Assembly: GCA_019695185.1 (NCBI GenBank)
Contig: JAIBAN010000036.1
Span: forward strand, 1-64,000
Reading direction: 5' to 3'
Source: Blastocatellia bacterium
GTDB taxonomy: Bacteria > Acidobacteriota > Blastocatellia > Chloracidobacteriales > Chloracidobacteriaceae
Length of the DNA: 64,000 bases
Below the pieces are notes generated by a model. That model did not search any database and was not told the origin of the DNA. It worked only from the letters and a program-made list of their open reading frames with translations. Shown here one piece after another: positions 7,047 to 16,717 of the stretch (the first letter of the stretch is position 1; every line of letters starts with the position of its first letter). A program made the position numbers and the translations under genes.

Positions 7047-9497
7047 ATGTCCAAATCCGACAGTCTTGCGGTTAAACCCGTCACCGAAGTGACGCCGACC
7101 CCGTTTCGCTTGGAAAAAAAATACCGGGGCGGGGCTCCTGTTTCCGTTGAAGAAAAAGAGCATGTGCTCCGGAAATATCTGCAAATCCTTTTGAAATATA
7201 AATGGTCCATACTGGCCTGTATTGCCGTTGTGATGGTGGTGGTAACCTTGGCATTGGGGCGGGTGCAGCCAATTTATGAAGCCACTTCAACGATTCAGGT
7301 CAACCCGGAGGAACTCAAGGCGTTTGATGCCAGGGCGTTGATTTTGAATCCAAACCGGGTGGACCCTGAATACCTCAACACCCAATTACTGCTCTTTTCC
7401 AATCCGACATTGGCCCAAAGAGTCGTCAAAAAGCTGAATCTGAACGAAACCCCGGAGTTTTTGGAAAGCGGCCCCACCACCCTGTCGGCGGCTTTAACGG
7501 ATTTGCTGACCTTGAAGCCAGCCCGTCTTAAAACGACTTCCTCAAAACTGAATCCGGCCACCAAGGCCCCAAAGATTCGGGATTTGAAGGAAACGGCAGA
7601 CGACACCCTCAACCTGGATGAAGAGCTGGCACCCTTCACGGGCGTGATTTTGAATGGCATGCAAACGGTACCGTTGACCAAAACCCGTTTGGTCCGGGTC
7701 ACGTTTCGTCATCATGACCCGGAAATGGCCCAAAAAGTGGTCAATGCCATGACCGACACCTTTGTCACCGACAACTTGCAACGGCGGGTCAGTTCCTCCC
7801 AATCCACTTCTAAATTCCTGCAGAAACGGATTACCGAATTACAAACCGATATTCAGAAAGCGGACGAGGATTTAGTGGACTATGGGAAAAATCATGAAAT
7901 CATTTCCCTGTCTCCTGACCAGAACGCCGTCACGGAACGGTTGCAAGCCCTCAGCAAAAAACTGTTTGAGATAGAAAACAACCGTAAGGACCTGGAATCG
8001 AATTACCGGCTAGCCAAAGAAACATCCAATCTTTCTGCGCTGCCGCCCGAGTTGCGGATTTCCGACAACACCAAACTGTTGGAGGAACAACTCAATGGAT
8101 TGCGCAAACGGCGCAATGAACTGATTGTCGAGTACACGGAAAACTGGCCGGAAGTCAAACAAGTGGATTTTTCCATTCAACAAGTGGAAAAACAGATTCG
8201 GCTGGAAAATGACAAGACGCGCGAGGTGATTGAAACCAAATACCGGCTGGCGCTGGCACGGGAAAAAACCGCCCGTGAGGATTACAACAACCAGATGGCG
8301 TTGACCCTTAAACAAAATCAGGATGCGATCAATTACAAGCTTAAGCAGCAGGAACTGGAAATCAAAAAAGACCTGTTGAAAACGTTGTTGTCGAGCCTGA
8401 AAAATGTTGATATTTCAGCAAGCTCCGAAGTCAACAACATCTCCGTGACGGGGTACGCCCCGGTTCCCCGCACTCCCATCAGCCCCAATCGGCGGCAAAC
8501 GTTTGCGGTTACCTTCTTTTTGGCTGTATTGGCCAGCTTTGGTCTGGCCTATGCCAGGGAATCCTGGAGCAATCGGATTCATTCGGTGGAAGATGTGGAC
8601 CGGTTTGTCAAGCTGCCCACATTGGGGTTGATCCCATCGGCCCGCCCCAAAGCCTGGGCCCTTCAGAACGGGGCCAAAGGGGAAGGGGGCGGACCCGGTG
8701 AGCTGGCGGCGAACCGGGAACAACTCGAACTGATCACGTTCCAATCGGCAACTTCCAGCATTGCTGAATCCTACCGGCAGTTGCGCACTTCCATGCTGCT
8801 TTCCCGAAATGGAGACCGCCGGCTTCAGGTCATCCTGGTGACCAGCAGCCAACCCTCAGAGGGAAAAACCACGACTGCCGCCAACATTGCCATTTCCCTG
8901 GCCCAAACCGGCTCGAAAACGGTTCTGGTTGATTGCGACCTGCGCAAACCCAGGGCCCATTCAATTTTCAACCTCAAAGCAGACCGTGGCATTGCCGACT
9001 TTTTGAACAATGAGGCCGATTTTGACAGCATCAGCTATCCCGGACCAGTCCCGAATTTTGAGGTGATTCCCTGTGGCACCATTCCCGCCAATCCGGCTGA
9101 TTTACTCAGTATGGACCGGCTGAAACATTTGGTCGGGCTATTGCGGGAACAATTCACTCATGTGGTGATTGACTCACCGCCTTCGCTCCTGTTCGCGGAT
9201 GCAGTGATTCTTTCGGCAGTGGCGGATGGGGTTTTACTGGTAGTCAATTCTGAAACTTCCAAGCGTGAAGTGGTGATGCGCACCTGTCGCAGCCTTGAAG
9301 AAGCCAATGCCAACCTGTTGGGAGTGGTGCTCAACAACGTCAGTTTCGAGCAGGGTGGGGGCTACGGCTACGGTTATCAGAAATATCGCGCCGAATATTA
9401 CAGCAACGAAGCGGCTCCCACCGGCTCATGGCTCAATCGGGCCCTGGGCGCTTTCAAGGAGTCGTCCAAAGGCAACCGCAACCAGGACAAGAAATAA
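7047..9497 (+). CDS. Polysaccharide co-polymerase / tyrosine autokinase (Wzz-BY-kinase fusion)
   Basis: 816 residues from ATG 7047. Domain order: a cytosolic N-terminus, a transmembrane helix near residues 48-70 (YKWSILACIAVVMVVVTLAL), a Wzz-type periplasmic segment with a long coiled coil (about 230-470), PxxP-like NRRQTFAVTFF and a second membrane helix (about 480-500), then the BY-kinase domain. Walker A is SEGKTTTAAN (about 603-612), Walker A' is VLVDCDLRKP, and Walker B is VVIDSPPSLLFADA (about 704). The C-terminal tyrosine cluster GYGYGYQKYRAEYY (about 771-784) is the autophosphorylation site typical of Wzc/CapAB/ExoP. It would control chain length and export of the polysaccharide made by the genes up to 23986. 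Its 3' end overlaps the convergent polymerase gene by 72 bases. Confidence 0.93.
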   Translation: MSKSDSLAVKPVTEVTPTPFRLEKKYRGGAPVSVEEKEHVLRKYLQILLKYKWSILACIAVVMVVVTLALGRVQPIYEATSTIQVNPEELKAFDARALILNPNRVDPEYLNTQLLLFSNPTLAQRVVKKLNLNETPEFLESGPTTLSAALTDLLTLKPARLKTTSSKLNPATKAPKIRDLKETADDTLNLDEELAPFTGVILNGMQTVPLTKTRLVRVTFRHHDPEMAQKVVNAMTDTFVTDNLQRRVSSSQSTSKFLQKRITELQTDIQKADEDLVDYGKNHEIISLSPDQNAVTERLQALSKKLFEIENNRKDLESNYRLAKETSNLSALPPELRISDNTKLLEEQLNGLRKRRNELIVEYTENWPEVKQVDFSIQQVEKQIRLENDKTREVIETKYRLALAREKTAREDYNNQMALTLKQNQDAINYKLKQQELEIKKDLLKTLLSSLKNVDISASSEVNNISVTGYAPVPRTPISPNRRQTFAVTFFLAVLASFGLAYARESWSNRIHSVEDVDRFVKLPTLGLIPSARPKAWALQNGAKGEGGGPGELAANREQLELITFQSATSSIAESYRQLRTSMLLSRNGDRRLQVILVTSSQPSEGKTTTAANIAISLAQTGSKTVLVDCDLRKPRAHSIFNLKADRGIADFLNNEADFDSISYPGPVPNFEVIPCGTIPANPADLLSMDRLKHLVGLLREQFTHVVIDSPPSLLFADAVILSAVADGVLLVVNSETSKREVVMRTCRSLEEANANLLGVVLNNVSFEQGGGYGYGYQKYRAEYYSNEAAPTGSWLNRALGAFKESSKGNRNQDKK

Positions 9498-10760
9498 CAG
9501 GGCATTGGAAGGAACCTGCAAGTTAAAATCAGTCAGGCTGTGCAGCAAAAGCCCCAGACAGGCCGTCATGCTGGCACACCAGCCGGTCATCCAGGCAGGA
9601 GGTGGCGAGGTTGTTCCCTGCCGTCCCAACCAGATGAGATGAGCCCTGATGGTTTGAACCAAACCACCGACAAACAGCAGCAGCAAAACCCCACCAGCCA
9701 AACCAAGTTCGACAATAATTTGTAAAAGGTCGCAGTGGGCATGTTCCAGTCTCCATTCACCGGTTCCAGTGTCATATTGGGTATAGGCCACGGCAAACGA
9801 ACCCAGGCCCGTCCCCAGCCACGGATGGTCCGCAATCATTTTCACTGAATTCCGCCAGATGGCAGGCCGATCATAGGACTGCAGTCCCTGGGATTGGACA
9901 TCCGTCATGGTTTCCTGAATGCGGTCGGAAATTCCTTCACTGCCAACCCAGTACCAGCCCACTCCGATCATAAGCAGAATGCCCAGAACCAGTGCTGCGA
10001 CACTGAACAGGTTTTGTCTCCGCACGCCCATCTGGATAAAAAGCCAGCCTGAAACGAACAGCTCCAGCAATAAACACAGGGTCCCCGTACGGGAACCAGA
10101 AACCAACACCGTCACAGTCAGCAAAAAAGTGCCCACACCCAACAGCACTTTTTTGCCTGGGTTCAGTTTTTCCTCCAGCATCGCCAAAAATGGAAAAGGC
10201 CAGACCAACTCAACCCACCCCGCATAATGGTTGCGGTTGATAAAGGGGCCGGCAGAGAGTTTTTGGGCTGGCTGGACCGGCAAGCCAAAATCAAACAGCC
10301 AATAATATTTACCGTTGCCAAACAGCCATTGGAGGACAAAGAAAAAAGCCACCCCGCCACCCCACACGACCAACACCTTTCCAAGGTGGGAAACCCGCTC
10401 AGTGGTGGTCAGGGTTTGCAAGGCGGTAAACAACAAAATGGCATAAGCCACTCCCATCATCAGTGCCTGGTCCGTGTCCCAGGGTGAAAGTGAAACCGGG
10501 GTACCTTTTTGAATTGGGAGTAATTGACAGAGGCCAATGCCCAGCCCCCCCACCAGTATCCACCAGGGGAGTGGTAAATGATTTTTTCCGAGTGTTCCCA
10601 AACCAAAACGAATGGCCCAACCCACCAGTAACAAAGCCGCGCCGACCTGCAAAACGGCTTTTGACCAGGGTTCAACCGAGCCAAATGGAAGGGGACTCCA
10701 GCAAACCAGCACCAGCAGCAGATAAAATTGCGCATGCTCAATCCGCTCTGCAAGGTTCAT
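9426..10760 (-). CDS. O-antigen ligase / polymerase family membrane protein (Wzy/WaaL-like)
   Basis: 444 residues with about 10-12 hydrophobic helices. The region with NRNHYAGWVELVWPF, LVSGSRTGTLCLLLELFVS and HPWLGTGLGSFAVAY followed by HAHCDLLQIIVELGL is the Wzy_C signature: the large periplasmic loop with the conserved RxG...H...(D/N) residues. It would polymerise or ligate lipid-linked glycan units at the periplasmic face. It is the third gene of a minus-strand operon (FecR-like, TPR protein, this gene), and its ATG overlaps the TPR gene stop (ATGA at 10757-10760), suggesting coupled translation. Confidence 0.88.
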   Translation of the reverse strand: MNLAERIEHAQFYLLLVLVCWSPLPFGSVEPWSKAVLQVGAALLLVGWAIRFGLGTLGKNHLPLPWWILVGGLGIGLCQLLPIQKGTPVSLSPWDTDQALMMGVAYAILLFTALQTLTTTERVSHLGKVLVVWGGGVAFFFVLQWLFGNGKYYWLFDFGLPVQPAQKLSAGPFINRNHYAGWVELVWPFPFLAMLEEKLNPGKKVLLGVGTFLLTVTVLVSGSRTGTLCLLLELFVSGWLFIQMGVRRQNLFSVAALVLGILLMIGVGWYWVGSEGISDRIQETMTDVQSQGLQSYDRPAIWRNSVKMIADHPWLGTGLGSFAVAYTQYDTGTGEWRLEHAHCDLLQIIVELGLAGGVLLLLFVGGLVQTIRAHLIWLGRQGTTSPPPAWMTGWCASMTACLGLLLHSLTDFNLQVPSNALLFLVLVAVAFGRLLESAQGPIEP

Positions 10761-12004
10761 TGAAGTTCCTGAAGTTCAAAGCCGCCAAACCACAGGCGAC
10801 CGAAGATTGAACAGGGTTGGTCCGGCGGACAGGTGCCATATCGTCCGATGGAAATGGTCAGGGCGGAGATTCGGTCCGGCACTTGGAAGACCGTTTCGGT
10901 ACGCGTCCACGGGGCAGTGCCGCTCGCGCTGGGTGAGGATTCCATCACGTTTTGGTCGGACAACGGATAGGTTTGCGCGACACAACGGACCGGAACTCCC
11001 GTGGCCATCTGCTCAGTCCGACTCCAGAAGGAAAACCGGTACCGACCAAGAGGTTTCACCGGGAGCAGTTGCCAAACGTAGGACCCTCTCGACTCACCAT
11101 CAAACTCCAGCACCAGACTTTTCCCGGAACATTTCGGAGGGGGAGCGTCCAATGCTGCTGTGACGGTTTTAATTTCTGTTACCTGCCAGCCAAAATTCGG
11201 CCCGTTGTTCCCCAACGGTTGTGCAAAGTCACCGTTATCAAGAAGGTTGTTGGTTGGGCTGGCTTGTGTTTGGGGTGCTGATTGCTTCCAGATTTCCCAG
11301 GCTTCCGACACAAAATGAGTTTCAATCAGTTTTTTTATGAATGGCCCTGAGAAGATTTCCACTTTGGCAGGATATGGTGAAAAAAAAGAATGCCAGACCG
11401 CAAGTGCTGATTGGGGTTTGCCATTTTCCACCAGGTAGGTGACAAACGCCCATTGGGTATCGTCTCTCTGGGGAACAAGGGGCTGAATCAAGCCGGGGTC
11501 AGCCTGAAAGGACTCGGGCAGGAGTGAAAATGCAAGCGGTACAATGGAAGGGTTTTGGGCGAAAGATTGCTTTAGAAAAGGAGTGGCCTGCACAACCTTG
11601 TCTTGTTGCAGGTAATAGGCTGCCAAGTCCCAATTGGTCTGAAAAAAAGACGGAGCCAGCCGGTGGGCATTCAACAGGTTCTTTTCCACTTCATCCGGAT
11701 GGTCAAAAGAAGCCGCTTTCGCCCGGAGCCGCCACCAGCGGAAATCACAGGGGGCCAATTGGGTGGCCTGGGTCAGGTAGGTAAAGGCTTGGCTCGGGTT
11801 CGAAGATTCCAGGTCGTACAAATAACGATGGCCCAGTTCCCCCATCACGAGTGGATTGGGGGAAGCCAGGCCAGAAACTTTTTCGAGTGGGGCAATCCGA
11901 GGTTGATAGCGCAGTACCAATCCAACTTGCCCAGCTTGTATGGAACGCAATCCAAACCAAATGGCAAAAGCCAGGAGACCGGATGCAATTCCCCAGCGCC
12001 ACAT
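10757..12004 (-). CDS. Membrane-anchored TPR protein with C-terminal beta-sandwich-like region
   Basis: 415 residues. An N-terminal membrane helix (RWGIASGLLAFAIWFGL) is followed by TPR-like helical pairs (GELGHRYLYDLESSNPSQAF, ATQLAPCDFRWWRLRAKAAS, NAHRLAPSFFQTNWDLAAYY, about residues 55-240). The C-terminal 150 residues start at LLDNGDFAQPLGNNGPNFGW and look like a carbohydrate-binding jelly-roll (SLVLEFDGESRGSYVWQLLP, YRFSFWSRTEQ). The gene sits between the FecR-like protein and the O-antigen polymerase with start/stop overlaps on both sides, so a role as periplasmic scaffold for polymer assembly or secretion is likely. The precise function is not known. Confidence 0.75.
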   Translation of the reverse strand: MWRWGIASGLLAFAIWFGLRSIQAGQVGLVLRYQPRIAPLEKVSGLASPNPLVMGELGHRYLYDLESSNPSQAFTYLTQATQLAPCDFRWWRLRAKAASFDHPDEVEKNLLNAHRLAPSFFQTNWDLAAYYLQQDKVVQATPFLKQSFAQNPSIVPLAFSLLPESFQADPGLIQPLVPQRDDTQWAFVTYLVENGKPQSALAVWHSFFSPYPAKVEIFSGPFIKKLIETHFVSEAWEIWKQSAPQTQASPTNNLLDNGDFAQPLGNNGPNFGWQVTEIKTVTAALDAPPPKCSGKSLVLEFDGESRGSYVWQLLPVKPLGRYRFSFWSRTEQMATGVPVRCVAQTYPLSDQNVMESSPSASGTAPWTRTETVFQVPDRISALTISIGRYGTCPPDQPCSIFGRLWFGGFELQELQ

Positions 12005-12606
12005 TAGGGGTTCACACGGCTGACCGGTTTGGCGGCGGCTTCGGTTCCTGGGTCAGTAAAGACAGCCTGTCCCTTGGAGCCGGAAACTGCGGTTCCCGCA
12101 GTGACGGTGTAATCAGAATTGGGAGCACTGCTTGAGGCGAACGGAAGCCGGGTGGCGAAATCGCGGGAAGTGCCGGCGTTCAGGGTCTCCTGTGAATCAG
12201 CCAAACGGAGGGAGCCTTTGGCCACCTGGACTCGTGATTGGGTGGCGGTGTGAACCGTTGCCGCACCACGGCTGCCACCCTTGACCCGCACAGCCCCATT
12301 CACCAAATCCACTTTGACACCCTCGGCGGTGGACTTCAAAACCAATTCGGTGTTGCTGGCAATAAACAATTGACCGTATCCGCCAAGGTTGGCCACGGCG
12401 CTATTGGCACCGGTCACAATCCGACTGGATTTGACCAGGGGGATGGTGTTGGATACATTGACCCCGTTCAGCAGGACCGGGCCGCTAACGGTCAATTCTG
12501 CATTCTCTCCCCCAAACGCAAAGAGCGGTGCCGAACCCAGAAAAAGGATAAAACAAAAAGTCAACCCAAGGAGCTTTGAACTGAATGGCTTGGAGACGAT
12601 GCTCAT
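12004..12606 (-). CDS. Exported FecR-like domain protein
   Basis: 200 residues with a signal peptide (LLGLTFCFILFLGSAPLFAF) and a FecR-type beta-helical region: a 'raise the flag' pattern of SRIVTGANSAVANLGGYGQL, TELVLKSTAEGVKVDLVNGA and VRVKGG. It has no metal-sensing anti-sigma N-terminal domain. FecR-like exported proteins often accompany exopolysaccharide or exosortase loci. Its stop codon overlaps the TPR gene start by one base (TAATG), and it is the first gene of the operon served by the promoter at 12788-12816. Confidence 0.72.
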   Translation of the reverse strand: MSIVSKPFSSKLLGLTFCFILFLGSAPLFAFGGENAELTVSGPVLLNGVNVSNTIPLVKSSRIVTGANSAVANLGGYGQLFIASNTELVLKSTAEGVKVDLVNGAVRVKGGSRGAATVHTATQSRVQVAKGSLRLADSQETLNAGTSRDFATRLPFASSSAPNSDYTVTAGTAVSGSKGQAVFTDPGTEAAAKPVSRVNP

Positions 12607-12787
12607 AAATTACTCCGTTTCGGCGACATTCACAGACAGAATGTGCGAAAAGCTGAAAATTCCTTGTAACAAGCGTTTTTGGAAGTGAAGCCCGGCAAAG
12701 GTGAAGACGCTGCCGACCAATTTCGATTTCGCTGTGTCTTGCCAAAGACACATAAAAGAAGATAGTTTAACAAAGTCCGTCCGGCGA

Positions 12788-12816
12788 AAATTAGGACAAC
12801 GTCCGGAACTTGTCAA
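12788..12816 (-). promoter_or_regulatory. Sigma70-like promoter for the FecR-TPR-polymerase operon
   Basis: Reading the minus strand, TTGACA (12816-12811), a 17-base spacer and TAATTT (12793-12788) form a near-consensus promoter. It implies transcription starting near 12781 and a 5' leader of about 175 bases. I found no equally clear promoter for the divergent dehydrogenase gene in the same 320-base gap. Confidence 0.5.
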
Positions 12817-12926
12817 CCCGAAAACTGTTGCAGGCAATGGTTGAAATGGCCCCTGCCGTTTTTACTGGACTGGAATTTCCAAAATCGGGTTTGGATTTTT
12901 TACAAATCAATTGAAGGAATGAAGGA

Positions 12927-14249
12927 ATGATGAACCAAACACCATCATCTGCCAACCCGCGTGTGGGAATTGTGGGCCTTGGTTATGTGGGGCTTCCGAT
13001 GGCCATTCAGTTTGCCAGGGCCAATTGTCAAACCGTGGGTTTCGATATTGACCAGGCTAAAACCAAGGCGGTGAATGAGGGAACCTCCTACATTAAAAAT
13101 ATCCCCTCGGAGGGGTTGGCCGAACAGGTTCAGAAAGGTCTCTTGCGGGCCACCACGGATTTTTCGGAAATTCAACATTTGGACGCCGTGCTCATTTGTG
13201 TCCCAACCCCGTTGAATTTGCACCGGGAACCGGACCTGTCCTTTGTGGTCAATACGGGCCGGACCATTGCACCGTTTATTCGCAAGGGGCAAGTTATCAG
13301 CCTGGAATCCACTACCTATCCCGGCACGACCGAAGAGGATTTGTTGCCAATTTTGGAAAAAGGGTCGGGCCTCAGAGCCGGGGTTGATTTTCATCTGGTT
13401 TTTTCACCTGAGCGGGAAGACCCTGGAAATCCGCATTTTGCCACCAGAGATATCCCCAAAGTGGTCGGCGGTCTCACCAGTGAATGTTGTCAGGCTGGCT
13501 GTGCCCTCTATGCCAGGGCGGTGAAAACCGTGATCCCGGTCACCTCAACCCGCGTCGCCGAAGCCGCCAAACTGGTGGAAAATATTTTTCGCAGCGTCAA
13601 TATCGCCATGGTCAATGAACTCAAAGTGGTTTTTGAGGCGATGGGAATTGACATTTGGGAAGTTCAGCAGGCAGCCCAAACCAAACCGTTCGGATTTATG
13701 CGGTTTGACCCAGGACCGGGGCTGGGCGGTCATTGCATTCCGATTGACCCGTTTTATTTGACCTGGAAAGCCAGGGAGTTTGGCATTCAAACCAAATTCA
13801 TTGAACTGGCTGGTGAAATCAATACGGCCATGCCGAAATACGTGATTACCCGGTTGTTGGAAGCCCTTTCCGACCGGGGAAAACCCCTGAAAAACTCAAA
13901 AATTCTGCTGCTGGGACTGGCCTATAAAAAAAATGTGGATGACCCACGCGAGTCCCCCTCCTTTGTCCTGTGGGACCTGTTACGGGAACGGGGAGCCCAG
14001 GTCAGTTACCACGACCCATTTATCCCGGTGGCCCCTTTTATGCGCCAGCATCCCCATTATGCCGGGAACCAATCGGTTCCTTTAACTGCTGAAACCCTTC
14101 GGGAATTCGATGCGGTCTTGATTGCGACTGCTCATGACGTTACTGATTTCACCTTTGTGGTGGAACATTCCTCTCTGGTGGTTGATACCCGAAACGCTTG
14201 TCATGCAGTGCCAGCCCGGTTGAAAGAAGGAAAAATCGTCAAAGCCTAA
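12927..14249 (+). CDS. UDP-N-acetyl-hexosamine 6-dehydrogenase (nucleotide sugar dehydrogenase)
   Basis: 440 residues. The Rossmann motif is GIVGLGYVGLPMA near residue 14. CVPTPLNLHREPDLSFV and SLESTTYPGTTEE match the WbpA/WecC/TviB branch, which oxidises UDP-GlcNAc, UDP-GalNAc or UDP-ManNAc to the uronic acid. The catalytic cysteine lies in GGHCIPIDPFYL (about 270), and the C-terminal UDP-binding domain has LLLGLAYKKNVDDPRESPS. This enzyme supplies an acidic amino sugar for the exopolysaccharide. The start is ATG 12927 or 12930, both behind GAAGGAATGAAGGA. It is the first gene of the plus-strand sugar operon, followed by the epimerase. Confidence 0.92.
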   Translation: MMNQTPSSANPRVGIVGLGYVGLPMAIQFARANCQTVGFDIDQAKTKAVNEGTSYIKNIPSEGLAEQVQKGLLRATTDFSEIQHLDAVLICVPTPLNLHREPDLSFVVNTGRTIAPFIRKGQVISLESTTYPGTTEEDLLPILEKGSGLRAGVDFHLVFSPEREDPGNPHFATRDIPKVVGGLTSECCQAGCALYARAVKTVIPVTSTRVAEAAKLVENIFRSVNIAMVNELKVVFEAMGIDIWEVQQAAQTKPFGFMRFDPGPGLGGHCIPIDPFYLTWKAREFGIQTKFIELAGEINTAMPKYVITRLLEALSDRGKPLKNSKILLLGLAYKKNVDDPRESPSFVLWDLLRERGAQVSYHDPFIPVAPFMRQHPHYAGNQSVPLTAETLREFDAVLIATAHDVTDFTFVVEHSSLVVDTRNACHAVPARLKEGKIVKA

Positions 14250-14385
14250 GGAAAAAATCGGGCAGTGGACTGAGGGCTGAACCTAGTTCCAGGGCGGGTG
14301 GTGAGTTGGCGGGGCTTGAGGTCTGTTGTGAATGCCCAAATCAAATTGAACTGCCAGCCAAAGCAGGGAAAGGAAAAGGGAGGAA

Positions 14386-15312
14386 ATGCGACAGTTAGTA
14401 ACGGGCGGAGCCGGATTCATTGGCAGCCACTTGGTTGAAGCGCTGCTTAAAGAAGGTCACGAAGTTCGTGTGGTGGACAGTTTGATAACCGGGCGCAGGT
14501 CAAACCTGGACACGTTTTACAAGGACATTGAATTTATTGAAGGTGACCTTGCCAATCCGGAAATTGCCCGCAAGGCTGTCCAGGGTGTGGACTGCATCTT
14601 TCATGAAGCAGCGGTTCCAAGTGTCCCCCGGTCGGTCGAAACTCCTTTGTTGACTCAACATAACGGCGAGATTGCCTTGTTGAATGTCCTGACGGAAGCC
14701 GTGGCGGCGGGTGTGCGGCGGGTGGTGCTGGCAGCTTCCTCCAGTGCCTATGGGGACACACCCACCTTACCCAAGGTGGAAACCATGCCCTCCAGTCCGC
14801 GCAGTCCCTACGCAGCTTCGAAGCTGGCCTGCGAAGGGTATCTGTCCGCTTTTGCCCATTCCTACCCGATTGATACGGTTTCCCTCCGGTATTTCAATGT
14901 GTTTGGGTTGCGTCAGGACCCCGGCAGCCCGTATTCCGGAGTGATTGCAAAATTCACCACGGTTATGAAAAAAGGGGAACGTCCGGTCATTTATGGGGAC
15001 GGAAAGCAAACCAGGGATTTTTGTTACATCGCCAATGCGGTCCAGGCCAATCTATTGGCCATGAGGCACCACAACCCGTTGAAAGGCGGAGTGTTTAACA
15101 TCGGTTATGGAAGACAAACCTCGTTGAATGAACTGGTGCGGGTTTTGAATCGCTTATTTGGAACCTCTTTAGAGCCGGTCTACCAGCCCAGCCGGGCAGG
15201 GGATGTGCGCGATTCCCTGGCTGACATTAGCAAAGCGGTTGGCGTTCTGGGGTATTGTCCCACTCATGACCTGGAAAGCGGGCTAAGGGAATTTCTGGCG
15301 CAATCGGAGTAA
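14386..15312 (+). CDS. NAD-dependent sugar epimerase (extended SDR, WbpP/GalE-like)
   Basis: 308 residues. The NAD site is VTGGAGFIGSHLVEAL at the N-terminus. The active-site pair is in SPYAASKLACEGYL (Tyr about 140, Lys about 144), with the preceding serines in AASSSAYGDTP. PGSPYSGVIAKF and DGKQTRDFCYIANAVQA are typical of UDP-GlcNAc/UDP-GlcNAcA 4-epimerases. Next to the nucleotide-sugar dehydrogenase this suggests a GlcNAc-to-GalNAc(uronate) route like WbpO/WbpP, which is an inference from context. SD GGGAGGA lies just upstream. Confidence 0.9.
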   Translation: MRQLVTGGAGFIGSHLVEALLKEGHEVRVVDSLITGRRSNLDTFYKDIEFIEGDLANPEIARKAVQGVDCIFHEAAVPSVPRSVETPLLTQHNGEIALLNVLTEAVAAGVRRVVLAASSSAYGDTPTLPKVETMPSSPRSPYAASKLACEGYLSAFAHSYPIDTVSLRYFNVFGLRQDPGSPYSGVIAKFTTVMKKGERPVIYGDGKQTRDFCYIANAVQANLLAMRHHNPLKGGVFNIGYGRQTSLNELVRVLNRLFGTSLEPVYQPSRAGDVRDSLADISKAVGVLGYCPTHDLESGLREFLAQSE

Positions 15313-15353
15313 GTCGGACTTGGCGTCCAGGCTCCGATGTCCAACAGCCCCAG

Positions 15354-16700
15354 ATGGGGAAGGCGAAAGCTGATTTTGTGAAAGTTGTACAGGCGACAGG
15401 TTGGTATTTTCCGGAATCCTCCGGCGGAACCGAGGTCTTTGTCAAAGGATTGACTGAAGGGTTGACGGAGCTTGGAGTCGAACCGCTGGTTTGTGCTCCC
15501 TGGGACCGCGAAACATCTGAAACCTACCAGTCATTTGGCTGTCCTGTATTTCGTTTTCCAGCCCCACACCTGCAAAACGGGAGCAACTTGTCCGTTTTTG
15601 AAACCTGGTTGCAGGAGGTGGGAGCCGACCTCTACCATCAGCATTCCTGGTCCGCCGGTTGTGGAGTGGAACACCTGAAAGTTGCTCACCGGCTGGGGTT
15701 AAAAACCATTTTGACGGTTCACGTACCTGGGTTTCATTGTTTGCAGGGGACCATGCTCCGGTACGGGAGGGAGGTTTGTGACGGGCGGCTTGATTCCTTC
15801 CACTGTGGAGCCTGTTGGGCCCATCAGCGCGGGCTTCCCTTGCCGTTTGCAAAGCTGTCAGCCCGCATCCCACCGCAGGTTGGCCAGCTTGGGGAAACGT
15901 TGCTGCCTGGAACCCAGTTCACTACCGCTATGGGGGTTCCTTTGGTTTTTCAGCGGTTTGCCACTGCTTTTCAACAAATTCCAATTTATACCGACCGGGT
16001 GGTGGCTGTTTGCCAATGGTTGTATGACATTCTGGCATTGAATGGAATTCCCCAGGAAAAACTGGTCCTGAGTCGGCAGGGTGTGGCTGAGGAGGTTGCC
16101 TCGGCGGTTCCTGAAAGCACTCCCCCAACTCAACCACGGTCGCTCCAAATTGGTTTTTTGGGAAGGCTGGACCCGGTCAAAGGGGTCCATATTCTGATAG
16201 AGGCCGTTGCCGGATTGCCCACCGAGGTTCCGGTCCGATTGGTGATTTATGGGCTGCCACAGACTGGAAATCATGACAAATATCAGATTTTACTGAAACA
16301 ATTGGCTGCTGCCGATCCCCGCATCAGGTTTGAGCCACCAGTGGGGCGAGACCGGCTGTATCATACCTTGACCAATTTGGACGTGCTGGCCGTTCCTTCC
16401 CAGTGGCTTGAAACGGGTCCCTTGGTGGTGTTGGAGGCCCAACAGGCCGGGGTCCCCATCCTGGGGGCCAACCTGGGCGGGATTGCCGAATTGGTGAAGG
16501 AAGGAGAAACCGGTTGGCTGGTGTCAGCCGCTGATGTCACCGCCTGGCGGGAAGCCATCTTGCGGCTTGCCACCAATCCGGACTGCCTGACCAAGCTGCG
16601 GACCAACCCCAAGCCGGTTCGCACCATGCGACAGGTGGCGCGGGAAATGAAGATTTTGTACGATGAGGTACTGGAGGGAGACGCACCTCCGACAGAGTGA
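15354..16700 (+). CDS. Glycosyltransferase family 4 (GT-B fold)
   Basis: 448 residues. N-terminal acceptor domain: VQATGWYFPESSGGTEVFVK and LYHQHSWSAGCGVEHL. C-terminal donor domain: LQIGFLGRLDPVKGVHILIE and the EX7E-type segment VPSQWLETGPLVVLEAQQAG. It transfers a sugar from a nucleotide donor onto the growing repeat unit on the cytosolic side. A cysteine-rich middle (FHCLQGT, REVCDGRLDSFHCGACWAHQ) is unusual and resembles the Cys segments seen in some cyanobacterial and acidobacterial GT4 proteins that bind a metal; this is only a suggestion. Confidence 0.87.
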   Translation: MGKAKADFVKVVQATGWYFPESSGGTEVFVKGLTEGLTELGVEPLVCAPWDRETSETYQSFGCPVFRFPAPHLQNGSNLSVFETWLQEVGADLYHQHSWSAGCGVEHLKVAHRLGLKTILTVHVPGFHCLQGTMLRYGREVCDGRLDSFHCGACWAHQRGLPLPFAKLSARIPPQVGQLGETLLPGTQFTTAMGVPLVFQRFATAFQQIPIYTDRVVAVCQWLYDILALNGIPQEKLVLSRQGVAEEVASAVPESTPPTQPRSLQIGFLGRLDPVKGVHILIEAVAGLPTEVPVRLVIYGLPQTGNHDKYQILLKQLAAADPRIRFEPPVGRDRLYHTLTNLDVLAVPSQWLETGPLVVLEAQQAGVPILGANLGGIAELVKEGETGWLVSAADVTAWREAILRLATNPDCLTKLRTNPKPVRTMRQVAREMKILYDEVLEGDAPPTE

Positions 16701-16717
16701 CCCTTCCTTCTTTTTTC